Assembly (NCBI GenBank): GCA_021432605.1
Contig: MU271155.1
Location: forward strand, 372,001-436,000
DNA: 64,000 bases
DNA from: Coniochaeta sp. PMI_546
Lineage: Eukaryota; Ascomycota; Sordariomycetes; Coniochaetales; Coniochaetaceae
Reading direction: 5' to 3'
Part shown: one piece after another, positions 33,186 through 45,218 of the stretch
Position numbering within the stretch: the first letter of the stretch is position 1
Layout of the letters: each line of letters begins with the position of its first letter
Program-made: the position numbers and the translations under genes
Notes under the pieces: model-generated
What the model saw: only the letters and a program-made list of their open reading frames with translations
The model's database searches: none
Told to the model about the DNA's origin: nothing

Positions 33186-34392
33186 AAGCTGGAGGAATTT
33201 TCCCAGCATACCATGATTGAGAACTGTGCCTGAAGGGTACACTTAGCTTATATCTTTATGCATTTCGCGTGCATGTTCAAGCTTACGGTGAGAAGACAGA
33301 CTACTTCGTAAACAGGTACATAGCAGAAATGATATAGAGATTCGAACACAAAAGGGAGAAAACAAGGACACAAAGGGGGCGGGGAAAGAAAGCGCTCATA
33401 ATGCTCTTCCTCTTTTCTCCCATCTCCTTTGCAGTCCTACAAAGTTGACCTATTATGGAGCGTAGACATGGCCAACCCCCCTTTCAACTTGTACCATTAC
33501 TGACTGCCTGTGCACTGGAGATTTTGCTCCGGATTATGGCCCGACAATATGGTTCGCGGACCCGCGCAACGGTAGGAATATCGTCAAGCATTGTATTGTC
33601 TGTCCAGAAACTCATCGTTGCCTGATGTGAAAGGTCTGTTGGCTCTAAAAGTCGAACGAAGGAACGGGACACGGGGTGACAACCTCTTTCGGCATGGTGG
33701 CTTCGCCTTGGCAGACAGACTGTCATTTTTCCAGTGTGCTGTTGGTTGAAATAACCTTTTAGTCTATCAAGGTAAGCCTATCCGAACTTCTCCACACTTG
33801 TTCTAGCGTTGCCTTGCCGCAGCGCTCCGTCTATGAACCCTGATAGGTCTCATTCTGAGAGGCAGCTCTGTACGCCTGCCACCAGCGACGTGAATCTGCC
33901 TTTCCATATTCCCGATGCAATTGTGAGGCATACACTAGTATAGTCATGATAGTGTCGGGAATCAGATAAGTACACTTACTGTGGTACCGGTCCGCTCAAG
34001 CGGAACCTGAAGCGAAGGATGCCTTCCGTGCTGCCTTTCTCCGCTTTTTACACACCATTGACGCGATACCCCTGCCACAGTACAGGACACTGCATGAATA
34101 TGCCTAAAATAGATCATCAGTTGGGGGTCGACACCTGCTTGAATCGACCGGGTTAGATCCAACTCTCCAAACCTTCACAGTGCTAATTTCCTTTTCCATC
34201 TTCTTTCTGTTATCTGGGTTGGTTGTCGATACTAACTGAGTACCTTAGCAGTTGGTTTATAATCACCGAATATGAAGTGTTTAAGTTAATAATTATAATA
34301 ATACGTGTATTAAGTGACGAGATCGTCTTGGTTGACTGGCCGAATGTCCTCAAGCCTTGCCTTATGATCACCTCAAGCTTCAGCCTCGAGAT
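33186..34392. other. Intergenic region, no gene seen
   Basis: About 1.2 kb. Short frames only, none with motifs. The part just before 34393 is the leader of the kinase gene; an AT-rich patch lies at 34250–34310. Confidence 0.55.
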
Positions 34393-36001
34393 ATGCTGGT
34401 GCTCCCTGCGATGCGCACTGGTCCGTGCTTCGCACCTAGTGCTCTACGCACGCGTGTCTCTATCACGACTGTCTCCCGCTTGCCTGGCTATTCACGACTT
34501 CGATCCCACTTTGCGCCAACATCTTCGCCCCAACCAGAAAGCATCCCAGCCGATGTGCTCGTGGATGAAGAAATTGTGCCAAGATACGACTGGAAAGCAT
34601 TCTACCCGGCTCATCCAGGGGAATTGCTGGACAACCGATATGAGCTGAAGGTCAAGGTCGGTTGGGGATCCTCATCGACGGTTTGGCTGGCGGAAGACGT
34701 CAGCTTGTAAGACTACCGACATCCAAACCGCGATGAACCCCTCCTGCCGTGATACTAAATCTATCATAGGAAGAGTTGGGGCAAGCCCAGCAAATACACC
34801 GTCCTCAAGATAAAGATATGCGATAATTCACACGACGTGGATGAAAACCATGAGCTAGAGATAGCCAAACGAATAGACGCAGCAAGCCAGGAGCACCGCG
34901 GACGCGCCATCTTGTGTTTGGCAAACGAAGTGTTGTGCATCCAGTCACCCACAGGCTCAACTCATGTTTGCTTGGCATTCGAGCCCATGAGAGACCCCCT
35001 GTGGCTACTACGCAAGCGAGTCTGCGGCGAACGAGTGACCCGGGATTGGCTGCCAATCTTCAAAATCTATCTACAAATCCTGATCGAGGGCCTCGATTAC
35101 TTGCATTCAGAGTGCAAGCTCGTTCATACAGGTATGTCATTTTACTCGGTCGACATCTCGACCTCCTGATTTGAAGCTAAAAATCGCAGATCTCAAGCTT
35201 GATAATATCCTGATGACTTTTGAGGATCAGTCAGTCCTCGACGCTTTCGTACAAGCACAGAAGACTCACCCCATGGCTCAGAAAGTCGTTGATAGACGCA
35301 TCATCTACCGCTGCCACAACAACTTCGGCGACATCACCGACCAGTCTTCCCTGAAGAAGATGTATCCCAAAATCACCGACTTTGGCCTCGCGCAACCTGC
35401 AGACCGGTCCAGCCCGCTCCTCCATCCCATACAGCCTGATCATTGCCACGCGCCGGAAGTCCTGCTGGGAACCTCGTGGTCCTGCCCTGCCGACATCTGG
35501 AACTTCGGCATCATGGTGTGGGACTTGCTCGCGGGCCGCGAGCTATTTCAAAGTGACGTGAGCGGCACGAAGCCATACAGCCCTGCACAACACTTGGCCG
35601 AGATGATTGCGGTTCTCGGTCCGGTTCCGGACGTGCTGATACAGCGGGAGCGACAAATGCGGCATTGGCAGTGGAGGCCCCCTGTCCGCAACGCCCAAGG
35701 CAAGCTGTGCAGTAATGCAACTGAGTACTTTGGCGGGCCTTTCTTCACCGAGGATGGTATGTCAAAGTGCGGCCCAGACCTTTATTTATGAGATTGAGGC
35801 TTATTCTTTGTAGGCAAGTTTGTGCGAGAGGATCTGATCCCGCACTCGCGAACGCTGGCGGACGAAGTCCCGGAATGCATTCCCGATCAAGACCGGGACA
35901 AGTTTGTCGCATTCATGAGGAGGATGCTCTCTTGGCTTCCAGAGGAGCGGCCGACAGCTAAGCAGCTCAAAGACGACCCGTGGTTCACTGTCAAGCTATA
36001 G
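34393..36001 (+). CDS. SR-protein-kinase-like Ser/Thr kinase (SRPK type)
   Basis: Predicted 476-residue protein kinase. Exons are 34393–34706, 34770–35131, 35190–35756 and 35814–36001, phases 2, 1 and 1 consistent. DWKAFYPAHPGELLDNRYEL precedes the glycine loop VKVGWGSSSTVWLAED. The ATP lysine lies in YTVLKIKI, and the catalytic loop HTDLKLDN is formed across the exon 2/3 junction. DFGLA, APEVLLG and the C-lobe WNFGIMVWDLLAGRELF are all intact, so it should be active. The spacer between the N and C lobes is short (about 45 residues) compared with canonical SRPKs. Fungi have expanded families of these short SRPK-like kinases; substrates are unknown. The first 50 residues are basic and Ser/Arg-rich and could be a mitochondrial or disordered leader. 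Confidence 0.85.
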
Positions 36002-36605
36002 TTCAGTCGGGGTGTCCTAGATGATTATCCTCCATGTTGTCGCATTTGTACATGTTCTTTCTGGGCGAGAAAGGGTGAGTCAAAATGCCTCATGTTGATC
36101 TACAGGACAGAACTTGAGACATCAAAGACAAGAGCAGAATGAATGACTATATATATAAACCTTTCCCTTACCCAGCTAACCGGCTTATGCTCGCCCGAGT
36201 ATTTATAAGTATGAAAGGGGGATTATTATGTTATAAGCATTTCATTGTTAAAGGTATTCAGATATTCATATCACATAGCTGTTATATTCTTGCACAAAGT
36301 GTCAATGTAGGTACAGGAGGTGGACTGGGAAGTATCAGTTGCCGTGATACCACAGCCTCATGTGGTATGCTACCTGTAGTCAAGCTGTGGAACGGCCACA
36401 ACTATTCACTATCATTAGCAGACAAATTCAGGTCACGCCCACCGTGGTGAATTGTCCTCTTCACTTACTGTTGCCAGATGCGCGTATATGCTCACGTGCT
36501 CTCTACTCCAGTTTCCGGTGCTCATCTTTCCCTTGCTCCGGCCCCTCGGGTGCTCGCGTCGAGTCCTCAACACACAACCCTTCATACATCACCCGCACCA
36601 CCGCC
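36002..36605. other. Intergenic region, no gene seen
   Basis: 3' flank of the kinase and promoter of the F-box gene. AT-rich at 36140–36300. Nothing coding or repetitive recognised. Confidence 0.55.
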
Positions 36606-38444
36606 ATGGCAAACTGGGATGATCTCCCCCCTGAGTTGCGGCTCATGATCTGGAAAATTCTTGCTGGCGACGTGCGCAAGAACAAGAACCTGCGGCAACA
36701 CCGGCGTACCAGCTATGCGACCGTCTGTCGACAATGGCAAGCTTATTTTGAGAGATTCAACCTCCGCCAACTTGTTCTGTCACCGGCTTGCATCTCTCAT
36801 CTGAATGAGTATGTGCCGCAATACAAGAGACCCATGGTTCAGCGTATATGGCTGCGAGTTGAAATGCCCCCCTACTACTGCACGCCGTGCTACGGATTCG
36901 TAATGGAAGAAGATCCAGATGAAGTATGGCTGATTGTGATGGCTTGGAGCTTCTCTCGATGGTTCGAGATAGTCTGACTGACTCTTTTTAACTAGAACAA
37001 CATGATCCTCACCGATGCGATATTCAATCTGTTTGCGGCCCTGTCCAGCTGGGATTTCATCGGTCGCCGTGGTATCATTCTGGAGCTCAGCATCCACTCT
37101 CCCTGCGACACGAAGCACTTCTTCAGCAACCGGACCATCCACGCCGTCGAGTGGACAGGTGACGAGTGTTTTGAAGATGAGGATGAGTCACGGGCACTCC
37201 TAGCTCGTACCCCCATAGCTTGGGATACGCGTCACGGCTGGCAAGATGGCCGACAGGTCATACCAGTGCGACCTGATAGCCTCGACAGGAAAGCCTTTGA
37301 GGACGCAAAACGAAAGTTGCTCGGCACGCCTCTGCAGATCGTTGTGGTGGCAGATAAGGAGCTGCCCAGCGTCAATGTGATATTGGGGTTCATCGTCCGC
37401 CGCCAGTTCCATCGCCGTTTGGCGCCCGATGCCCTGGGACGGATACTGCGAGCGCTCCCTGCGCTACGCTCCATGCAGTACGAAGTTTGGTGTCCTACTA
37501 CAATCGAAACTATTCCTCTGGCCATGGAGAGGATCACAGGTAAAGTTTTCGATCTGTCGTCGCGTCATGCTAGCCTGTTACTGTGATGTCCGCTCATTGT
37601 CTTATCCGACTGTATATATCGCTGGGTGCATTTAGTTGTCCTCATCACGGCGCTCTCGCCGACCAGCCATTTGTCTCGATCACACTGGCTGACATTTCCA
37701 CTAGGTTACCAAGAGGTGTTCAAAGGCTACCTACCCCCCAGTCTCAAACGACTTTCATTTTTCGAGGACTTTGACAACGTCTTTCGAAAACCATCGCAGC
37801 TCTTTCAACGTACCACTATGATGAGGACGATTGAGCTCGGACGTTGTGTCAGCAACGCAAGTACGTGCCTCGAGGAGTTATTCATTGCGTTTTTCCCCGA
37901 CACGACACAGTTCTTCGCCCCGTTCTACGACGCCTATAGGCTTGGCAAGCTCGACAGCACGGAAGACCTCCCCTGCTGGCCCAACATGACAGTTCTGGCG
38001 CTGACACACCAAGTTCTGAGCCCAAACTATGCGCCGAGATATCTGAGCGCCTTCCTCCACGCCGCCGGGTGCGCGGCCGAGAGAATGCCCAAGCTCAAGA
38101 TACTGGAGCTGTGGAACGGCAACAGGCACTACGGTGCGGTGTTCCGGTACGAGAGGTCGTGTGTCTTGGCAGACGGACGGCGGCAAGAGCCAGTCATCAC
38201 AGTCACGACCTCTTGGGACGCCAACATCCGCCTGGAACCGGGCGTTATCGAGAAGTGGAGGAGCGTTGCGCTGAAACACACGGGGCGCGAGCTGGTCGTT
38301 GACACGCGTGGCATGCCGGTGCCGAGACACTCTTACGGATCCGTGCTTCGATATCTGAAGCTTCGGCGTCTGATAGTTCATCCGATTTCCTTGCATCAGA
38401 TACTGTGGGAGGCAGAGCACCCGGATGGCTTTTCAATGGCGTGA
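36606..38444 (+). CDS. F-box protein with DUF6546-type region
   Basis: Predicted 533-residue protein. Exons are 36606–36923, 36996–37539 and 37705–38444, with a 72-nt and a 165-nt intron, phases 0 and 1 agreeing. The N-terminal LPPELRLMIWKILAGD is an F-box helix pair that would bind Skp1 in an SCF ubiquitin ligase. It is followed by the TSYATVCRQWQAYFE pattern seen in the fungal DUF6546 group. The later part contains leucine-rich-like segments (LPPSLKRLSFFEDF, MPKLKILELWNGNRHYGAVF) fitting a target-recognition region, and ends RLIVHPISLHQILWEAEHP, a conserved closing segment. The substrate is unknown. Such F-box proteins form large, fast-evolving families in filamentous ascomycetes. Confidence 0.8.
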
Positions 38445-38939
38445 CTAACAAGCCAAGATGGAAGCTGGTGCCCGGAGCAGCCGAGGAAGAGAACGTTCGG
38501 CCGGTTAACGGATTGGAAAGAGGATTTGCTGCTCACAGACGACGAGATTGGTGCTGGCGATACTTCCTCGGACTAAGATGGCTGCAAGACGATAGGCATA
38601 GGGAATGGGAATCTGGTACTGCGCTGCGTCATGATGTGAGGGAGCAAAGAACTTGCGTGTGGATATGTTCTGGGTTGGAGCTGGTTCGACATCATGAATC
38701 AATATCGCGTTCAACAAGGAATCGCAGTGCATTTCATAGACATGCACTGTGACATGTATCAATGGACATGATGTGTAACTCGAAGGGACAATAGACATAT
38801 CCTACACGAACAAACCCTCCTCGTCATCAGCGCGAAGAAGCACCTGTTTTAGTACTACAAACTCAAGCCTGAAAAATACCTAATTTTGCCAAAAAAGTGC
38901 CTTGCACGCATGTAATCCTAGGCGATTCTCCCCCACCGC
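38445..38939. other. Intergenic region between convergent genes
   Basis: 3' flanks of the F-box gene and of the small mitochondrial-type protein. Nothing coding or repetitive recognised. Confidence 0.5.
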
Positions 38940-39431
38940 TTATTCCTTCGACCCCCCATCCCGTCCCCCCCAAAAGGCCTTATTAACCTTGTCGTTCTCC
39001 GCCGGGTTGGCCCGGTCGTGCTTCTTCTCAAAGTCGCGGTTATGCTCCTCCACCTCCCTTCGCTGCTCCTCCGTCAGCCCCTCGCCGGGCTTCTTGCCCG
39101 AGACGGCGTGGTTCCACACCTTGGGCTGCGCGGGGGCGTGGTGCGAGGCGTCGAGGGGCTTGCCGCCGCCGGTGCGGCCGCGCATGTCGGTGTCGGAGAG
39201 GGAGTCGGGCAGGGCGCCCGGGTTGGACGAGGAGGGGGATGAGCTGCTGGGTTGGGACTCGGCGGCGGACTTGGAGCGGGAACCGCCTGATTCTGCCGAG
39301 GGGCCCTCGGCGGACTTGGGGGCGGAGGTGGAGGAGTTGCGGGTGAGGCGCGTGATGGAGGGCGTTGTGCGTGGCAGAGAAGAGGGGCGCAGGGTGGCGC
39401 GCAGGCGGAGGGCGGAGGTGAAGCGCTGCAT
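38940..39431 (-). CDS. Conserved small fungal protein with probable mitochondrial presequence
   Basis: A 163-residue single-exon protein. The N-terminus (MQRFTSALRLRATLRPSSL) is rich in R and S, lacks acidic residues and resembles a mitochondrial targeting sequence. A low-complexity S/P/A region (residues 30–75) follows. The C-terminal 70 residues look conserved and charged: KPLDASHHAPAQPKVWNHAV, then EEQRREVEEHNRDFEKKHDR and a closing NKAFWGG. The overall pattern is that of a small uncharacterised ascomycete protein; I cannot assign a role. The ATG at 39431 was preferred because no ATG occurs earlier in the frame. Confidence 0.65.
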   Translation of the reverse strand: MQRFTSALRLRATLRPSSLPRTTPSITRLTRNSSTSAPKSAEGPSAESGGSRSKSAAESQPSSSSPSSSNPGALPDSLSDTDMRGRTGGGKPLDASHHAPAQPKVWNHAVSGKKPGEGLTEEQRREVEEHNRDFEKKHDRANPAENDKVNKAFWGGRDGGSKE

Positions 39432-39886
39432 GGTGGTGGTTGTTCGTGTTGTGTTGGTTTTGTGCAGTTGCAAGTGGAAGGATTGAAGTGATTTCTCTCA
39501 ATTGGCAAGCTGATCAAGCTCTAAATTCACGCAGATGATTGTCTGTTGTATTGTTGAAAGACGACATGAAGCTCAAGCAGGTACGAGTGAACGACGGTGT
39601 CATAGGGACCGACCTGTGATGTCATTTCACTCCCAAGCGTTCACTGGCATTGCCCTTGCACAGTACATGCTACCTATTTAGGAACAGGAAGTACCTTGCC
39701 TGTGCCTGTAAACTACTAAGCCTAATTGAGACATCGCGCCCCGCATGTATTGTGCGAAGGTACTGTACCTCTACCTCGGACTCTCACCAAATGCACATCT
39801 TCCACCCTCTCCAAACCAGAGCACTTCACACGAGATAAGTATAATCATAAAAATAAGAAGAAAAAAAGAAAATAAAGCCAAATACG
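39432..39886. other. Intergenic region, no gene seen
   Basis: Promoter side of the mitochondrial-type protein gene, including GTACCT/GTAC motifs around 39690–39770 and an A-rich run near 39850–39875. Nothing coding recognised. Confidence 0.5.
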
Positions 39887-40574
39887 CTACTTACTTGCCT
39901 TACTGTCTGACTGCAACGAGAACTTAAAATCCTCACCGCACCGATCCTCTAGGGCGCACCGCAGCCTCCACCCCTCCCACAGATCCTCCCACGCCTTCGT
40001 CTTGGGAGCCTCTCCATCCGTCCAGTACCCCCGCATCCCAATGTACGACCTATACACCCCGGTATTCCCCGCCGCCGGACGGGTACCCGGAGCCCGCACG
40101 GCCGAAGCGCGTAACAGCAAGCCGTGTGCCAGCCCCGGATCGAATCCCGAGACGGCACACGGACTCGGCCGATCGCCGGACCCGACAGGCCCCGAGCTCA
40201 CCAACGCCGTGTCTCCGAATCCTGTCGAATCTGGCTCAGCCGCCGCCACGGCGCTGTTGCTCTTCCGCCAAGTGGAAGCCACGGCCTGGTCCACATGTCT
40301 CCCGGCCGGAGTATCGTGGAACTTGTGCCGGTTCTAACGATCCCCCGGCAGCAGGTCGTCCGGGGCTTGTCGTACCCCCCTATCGTCGTGTATCTGGGTT
40401 CTGCCGCTCTTTCCGTCACTAGGCGGCTCTCGCTCAACCCACCACCTGCAGCACACCTCGTAGCACCTACGCCCCCTCTCGCAGTGGTGGCGCAGGCTTC
40501 TGTACCGTCCGTAGCCACTCTTGTAGAAGGGCTAGGCTGGCTTGCATCGCTTGAGGCGATAGGACACTTGACAT
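39887..40574 (-). CDS. Small uncharacterised protein
   Basis: Predicted 171-residue protein. Proposed exons on the minus strand are 40574–40506 and 40333–39887, joined in phase 0. The acceptor TCGTTAG|AACCGG is good; the donor ACG|GTACAG is weak, so the first exon is uncertain. The spliced N-terminus would read LQEWLRT then NRHKFHDTPAGRHVDQAVAS, a plausible helical segment, followed by an Ala/Gly/Ser linker. The closing block contains RSYIGMRGYWTDGEAP and EDLWEGWRLRCALEDRCGED. No family recognised and no signal peptide or membrane span. Confidence 0.45.
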
Positions 40575-41423
40575 GTACCGCGTCTAGAGTTGGATCAAGT
40601 CTTTTGTCTGTGGCAGTAATGCGTTAGTAAAGCTCGTAACCTGAAGCTCGGAAGGTGTTGCCAAGAGCAGTTGGACGTTCACCCGCTAGTGGAGGAGCAT
40701 GAAATACATGATACTGACAGAGCTGCTGGTGGCTTTTCTCATCTGAGTTGCATCTAGAAGGCAGAAGCAGTGGGCCAGCTTTGACATTCTGATTAATACA
40801 GCCATCCTCGTGTCTCAGACACATTGTGACTCTTGAAGGGTGTATAATGGGTGAGGTTCGCAGGTCGAACGAGGTGCCTACGTATGAACTGGTCGAAAGC
40901 ATGATGGAGAATATACGAGGGCCTGGGCCAAGACGATGGCAACATAAAGTCGACATGTATAATACAACCGCGGGAAATCTCCATCGCCACTGACACTTCA
41001 CGCATATCTGCACCTCGGATGTCTAAGCCCGTCAGTTCAAATCAATCTCTTTTCCACTGCTATATCTGTCTACCCCCGTCATAAGAAACACAGGAAAAGA
41101 CCCGTCATCAATATCCCAGAAAGCCAAAAGAAACGCATCATATCATCATACGTAGCCACGCCGAAAAGGCCACCGCTACATTTTCACTCTCGCATCAAAT
41201 TCGGGAAATCTCCGTCCCCAACCAATACCTGTCCCAAGCATTCGCGCCGATCCCCAGTTCCCGATCCAGATGCCCTCTCGAGAAGTGAGTGTCTATGTTG
41301 CAATGAAATTGGTATTGGGCTCGATATTCTCGGCATGAAGGTCGGGAAAATATATAACAAATTGAGATAAATCAAGTAGATAAACCGGGGCTGCAGACCG
41401 TGAACCCATAACCTGATATCCTC
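40575..41423. other. Intergenic region, no gene seen
   Basis: Promoter of the small gene on the left and the 3' flank of the DUF8035 gene on the right (probable 3' UTR). Frames on both strands lack motifs. Confidence 0.5.
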
Positions 41424-43255
41424 TCAGGTGAGCGTAGCCAACATGGCCCTCATCAACTTCGGAGGCGGACCTGTTAACATTCCACGCATTAGCCCTTCTG
41501 TCTCATCTCTTTTTCGGACGGGAAAACGTCAAAAAAGAAAACGTGTGGACCAGTTCCTCCCCGAGGGAAAGTTTAAGAAAAAAGACAACTAAGCCAAGTT
41601 TCGCACCTTCACGAACCAGGACAAAAAAAACTTTAGCCCCGAGGATATCTGGGCACGCTAATAGACATCCTACCTCTTTTGTCCTTCTCGAGGCGCACGC
41701 CGCGGTTGGGCTCCTCGATGCGCTCGACCGTCTCCTCGTAGAGCACGAGCTCGCCGTTGGGCAGGCGCTCGGCGTTGACGATGTCGCGCGACGAGTGCCG
41801 GTGGTGCCGCGAGCGGCTGCGGTGGCGCTTCTCCACGGCCGTCGTGACGGGCACCACGGCCAGCTGCTGGTGGTTGTGGGAGGCGTACTGCGGCTGGGCA
41901 TTCATGACGTAAGGATGCGTGTAGGCGCTGTCGGTTGTGTAGGTGTCGTAGGAGGTGCCGGTGGTGTAGGAGGATACCGTGCGGGCTGGGGACACGTCGC
42001 GGACCACGCGGGTGGTGGTGGTGTTGACGAACTCGACGGGTTGCTGCTGCTGCTGCTGTGGCGGGGCGGCGTTCACGACCACCGGAGCCGGTGCGTAGGT
42101 GGGCTGTGGCGGAGGCGCGAAGGTGACTTGAGGAGCGGGAGGGGGTGGAGGAGGAGGAGCACCGCCTGGATAGATGACGACCTCCTGGTGACGTTCTTCA
42201 ATGATGTCTCCGGCAGAGGAGCGTGAGGCAGACACTTCTTGTTCGGCTAGCTAGCGTCAGTCATCTACTCCCATTTTCGTCCATTTTGAGGTGACTAGCC
42301 AAGACTTACCCTTCTTATAATCCTCGCTGAGTTTGAGGAGGTCGTCGATGTTCTCTTGCCCGAGAGCTCTCTGGACTATGATCGTGTTGCCCTCCTGCAC
42401 AAAGGGGTAGCCCAGATCAATAAGGGCTCGCTGCGAGACTAGTCGCGCCGGGATCCTCGTCTTGCCCTTCTTCGGGTACTCGCTCTTGGCCGTGGTTGTC
42501 GTGGCGTCGCTGCTGCTGCTCGAGCTGGTGCTGGTGGAGCGCGACCTCCTGCTGTGACTGTAGGCTCGGCTGGACCTCGACTCCCGGCTCCGGCTGCGAC
42601 GGCGAGTCCGGATCACTTCTTTCTCGCGAACACGCTCTGCCGGACGGAAGGCTTCGTCGCCGTAGTGGTCTGGATCCGAGACTCGGATCTCGTCGTAGTA
42701 ATCTCGCTCAGCGTATCTCCGCGGAGGTGGCAGGGCCTTTGATCTGGGCAGCGGGATCGGAGTGTTGACGGGTGGGCGGAAATCGTCTCGTCTGGCTGGT
42801 GGGCCGTATTCTTCGCGATCGCGCTCATAGTAGGGTCTGGGTGGCCGATCAAATGTATCGAGGCTGGACTGCCGCCTCAGCAGAGTACCAGGCCGGACGG
42901 GCCGGCGGAGTGGAGGTGGAGAAGGTTCGCGCAGAATCTCGCGCTCCCTCTCCTTCTCGAAGACAACACGGCTTCCTGGCGGTGACGGACGGCGGAAGCG
43001 TGGTGGTTCGTCGTCGTAGTAGTCTCGTCGACGGCTCTGATAGACGACGTCATCGTCATAGGGCCGTGGCCGGCGCGGAGGGCCGGGAGGGGGCGCGCCA
43101 CGGGTGTATACGTGATCGTCCTCTTCATAAGCGCGCTCACGCACATCGCCGAACCTGTCTCTTTCGCGCTCGCGTTCCATGACGAAGCGATCTCTGTCCC
43201 AGCGCTCGTTACGGCCGAGATCGCCGGTGGAGGAGCGATAAGGATCGCGCGACAT
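41424..43255 (-). CDS. DUF8035 protein with Arg/Ser-rich region
   Basis: Predicted 521-residue protein, mostly disordered. Exons on the minus strand are 43255–42310, 42246–41674 and 41470–41424, phases 1 and 1. The last exon encodes only GPPPKLMRAMLATLT after a 203-nt intron. Residues 1–215 are R/D/E/P/Y-rich with RERERDR-type repeats. Residues 220–260 are an RS-like tract (RRRSRSRESRSSR, SRRSRSTSTSSSS) reminiscent of splicing factors. Residues 270–315 form the conserved domain (KTRIPARLVSQRALIDLGYP, then TIIVQRALGQENIDDLLKLS). The rest is P/Q/T-rich with a basic patch (EKRHRSRSRHHRH). Role unknown; composition suggests nuclear RNA- or chromatin-associated function. Confidence 0.82.
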
Positions 43256-45218
43256 TTTGAGGGTGTGAGTGTAATGATCAAGAAAGCTGTGTGCAAGATT
43301 CCCAGAAAGAGAATATTGTTATGACAGACTCACTGTCACCTTTAAGAGGTGATTTCCGGTGAGTGAGATGTTTTGGCGATTAGTTTGTTCGGTTTTTTCA
43401 GCTCTGATTCACCTCGACTTTTGGATGTTGGCGAGAGTTGGAAGGGGAAATCCGATGACGACACAGGGGAGGGTTTTGAAATGGCGGGGGGAAGGAACGA
43501 AGAGCTGCCCAGTGCGCTAGAAGAAACCGGCGGGCGGGAAGGAGCGCAGGGAGCGAAGGTGGACCCGGAAGGGGCTGCTATTGCCGTAACGGGAGTCTCC
43601 CGTGAATGGCTGGAGCGTGACCCCAAGTTTGAATCCAGTCACGATGGCGATGTCTCTCGTTTTCCAGTGCTTTCTGTGTCTTCACGCAGTCGAGAGAATC
43701 GGCTGATGATGGCTTTTTGACTTGCACCAGCTGATTCAGAAACCCGACACAAGAGCCTCAAGTGACTTTTTCTGACAGTGGCGCAGCAATTCTCAACTGA
43801 TGCACGAGCAGGCAAAGGCGAGCTGTTCTCGGGCTGATGGGCGGTTGTGGTAGAGGGTTGTTGGTGTGTTGGTGGTGTTTCTTTTGCACCAAGGTTCATC
43901 AGAAGGCAGACAGGACGCATTCCATAGATATACTACATGTTTACAACGAGAGATGTCCCGACCATTTTGTAATTCGTTGATCTGCCACAGTAGGCCCTCG
44001 ACTGAACTCTGTTTCTGAAAATCCTGCTTTCCGGACGTCGCTCGAAGCAGGCCTAACCATGCCATCTCGGAGTCGGCTTTGATACAGACGGTAACCCAGC
44101 CGAGTCTTCAATAGCCACTGATACGATTACAGTTGAATATGCTGCAATTCCTTAGCACGCACTAACAACGCGGTGAAGGTGGGATGATCCGCCGGCATCC
44201 ATCTCGGACGCCTGACACAGCCCACATGGTCAATCTTGATCGTCAATCTTGTTCCCTCTCTGGCGGCTCGGGCAGCTAGCGCCCGGCACAAGTCGATCAT
44301 GCTCGGCCCAAGCCATACACCAGGTACCTGTGTAGCCGTAGCATCGTGAAGACCATGCAAAGGAATCTACAGTGCGTATTCCCTTCATCGTTTCTCTACA
44401 CGTGTAGTGTCAGGAGTGTATAAGATGCACCAGCAAGTGAGTACACGATGCTGCATCTGTTCTTTAGCGTCGTCATCTGCACAATGACGTCGCATCGCGG
44501 TGCTTCCAGTGCCGGTCTGGACCACTTGGAGAGCCCCGGGTGGATTGGGCTCAACCCTGGACCCCCCCTTCAATGCCCAACCGGAGGCTTTGCTCGGCAT
44601 TCACACTTTACATTGCAGTAGGGGTCCTTTTTCGTCTGACACCCAGCTGTGTCTTCGTGGAAGTGCAATGTCGGCGTCACAGATGATCTTTGCAGGCCAT
44701 TGGTTCAAATATGCGCACAATGCTGAATCAGACCCCCCTTCCTGGGCTCTGTCCAATGATTCGAGTGACAACACCCCGAGGCTTTTTGGACAGTCAACCT
44801 CCGTAGCTACGTCCCTGTCAAGCGATGCCTTGCTGAGTATGGGCTAAGTAACATCTGATGAGAAGAGCAACTCACCCACCTTCCAACTTCATCAGGGTAT
44901 GCCAAGGCCATCAGAGGACGGTTGTCAACGCAATCATCAGCTTTGCGTATGCCAGCAACTTGTAGAGGGGCACGAGTCGGAGATATCCTGTCCCTGCAGA
45001 GCCCTCATATGTTCCTTGTGTGGCTCAACAGCAGTGAATGTGCATGCTTGTGCTACAACTTTTATCCTAGCCATCATAGACAAACACGACACTTGGCTCG
45101 ACAGAACTATCCAACCTGCAGAATTAATGTAATCTAAACGCCAAAAACAGCCTACCTCCCACAAATCTACCCGCTTGCCATCCATCTCCCATCTCAAGGG
45201 TATCAAGTGTGTACTCCC
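43256..45218. other. Long intergenic region, no gene supported
   Basis: About 2 kb between the DUF8035 start codon and the ABC transporter stop codon. Several frames up to 115 codons (for example 43373–43720 and 44500–44847 plus) have no ATG at a sensible place or no coding-like composition. The left 500 bases probably hold the DUF8035 promoter and leader. No repeat or RNA gene noticed. Confidence 0.5.

Noticed and set aside
43373-43720. Plus-strand open frame of 115 codons upstream of the DUF8035 gene
   Set aside because: No ATG at its beginning and it lies in the expected 5' leader/promoter of DUF8035; no family likeness.
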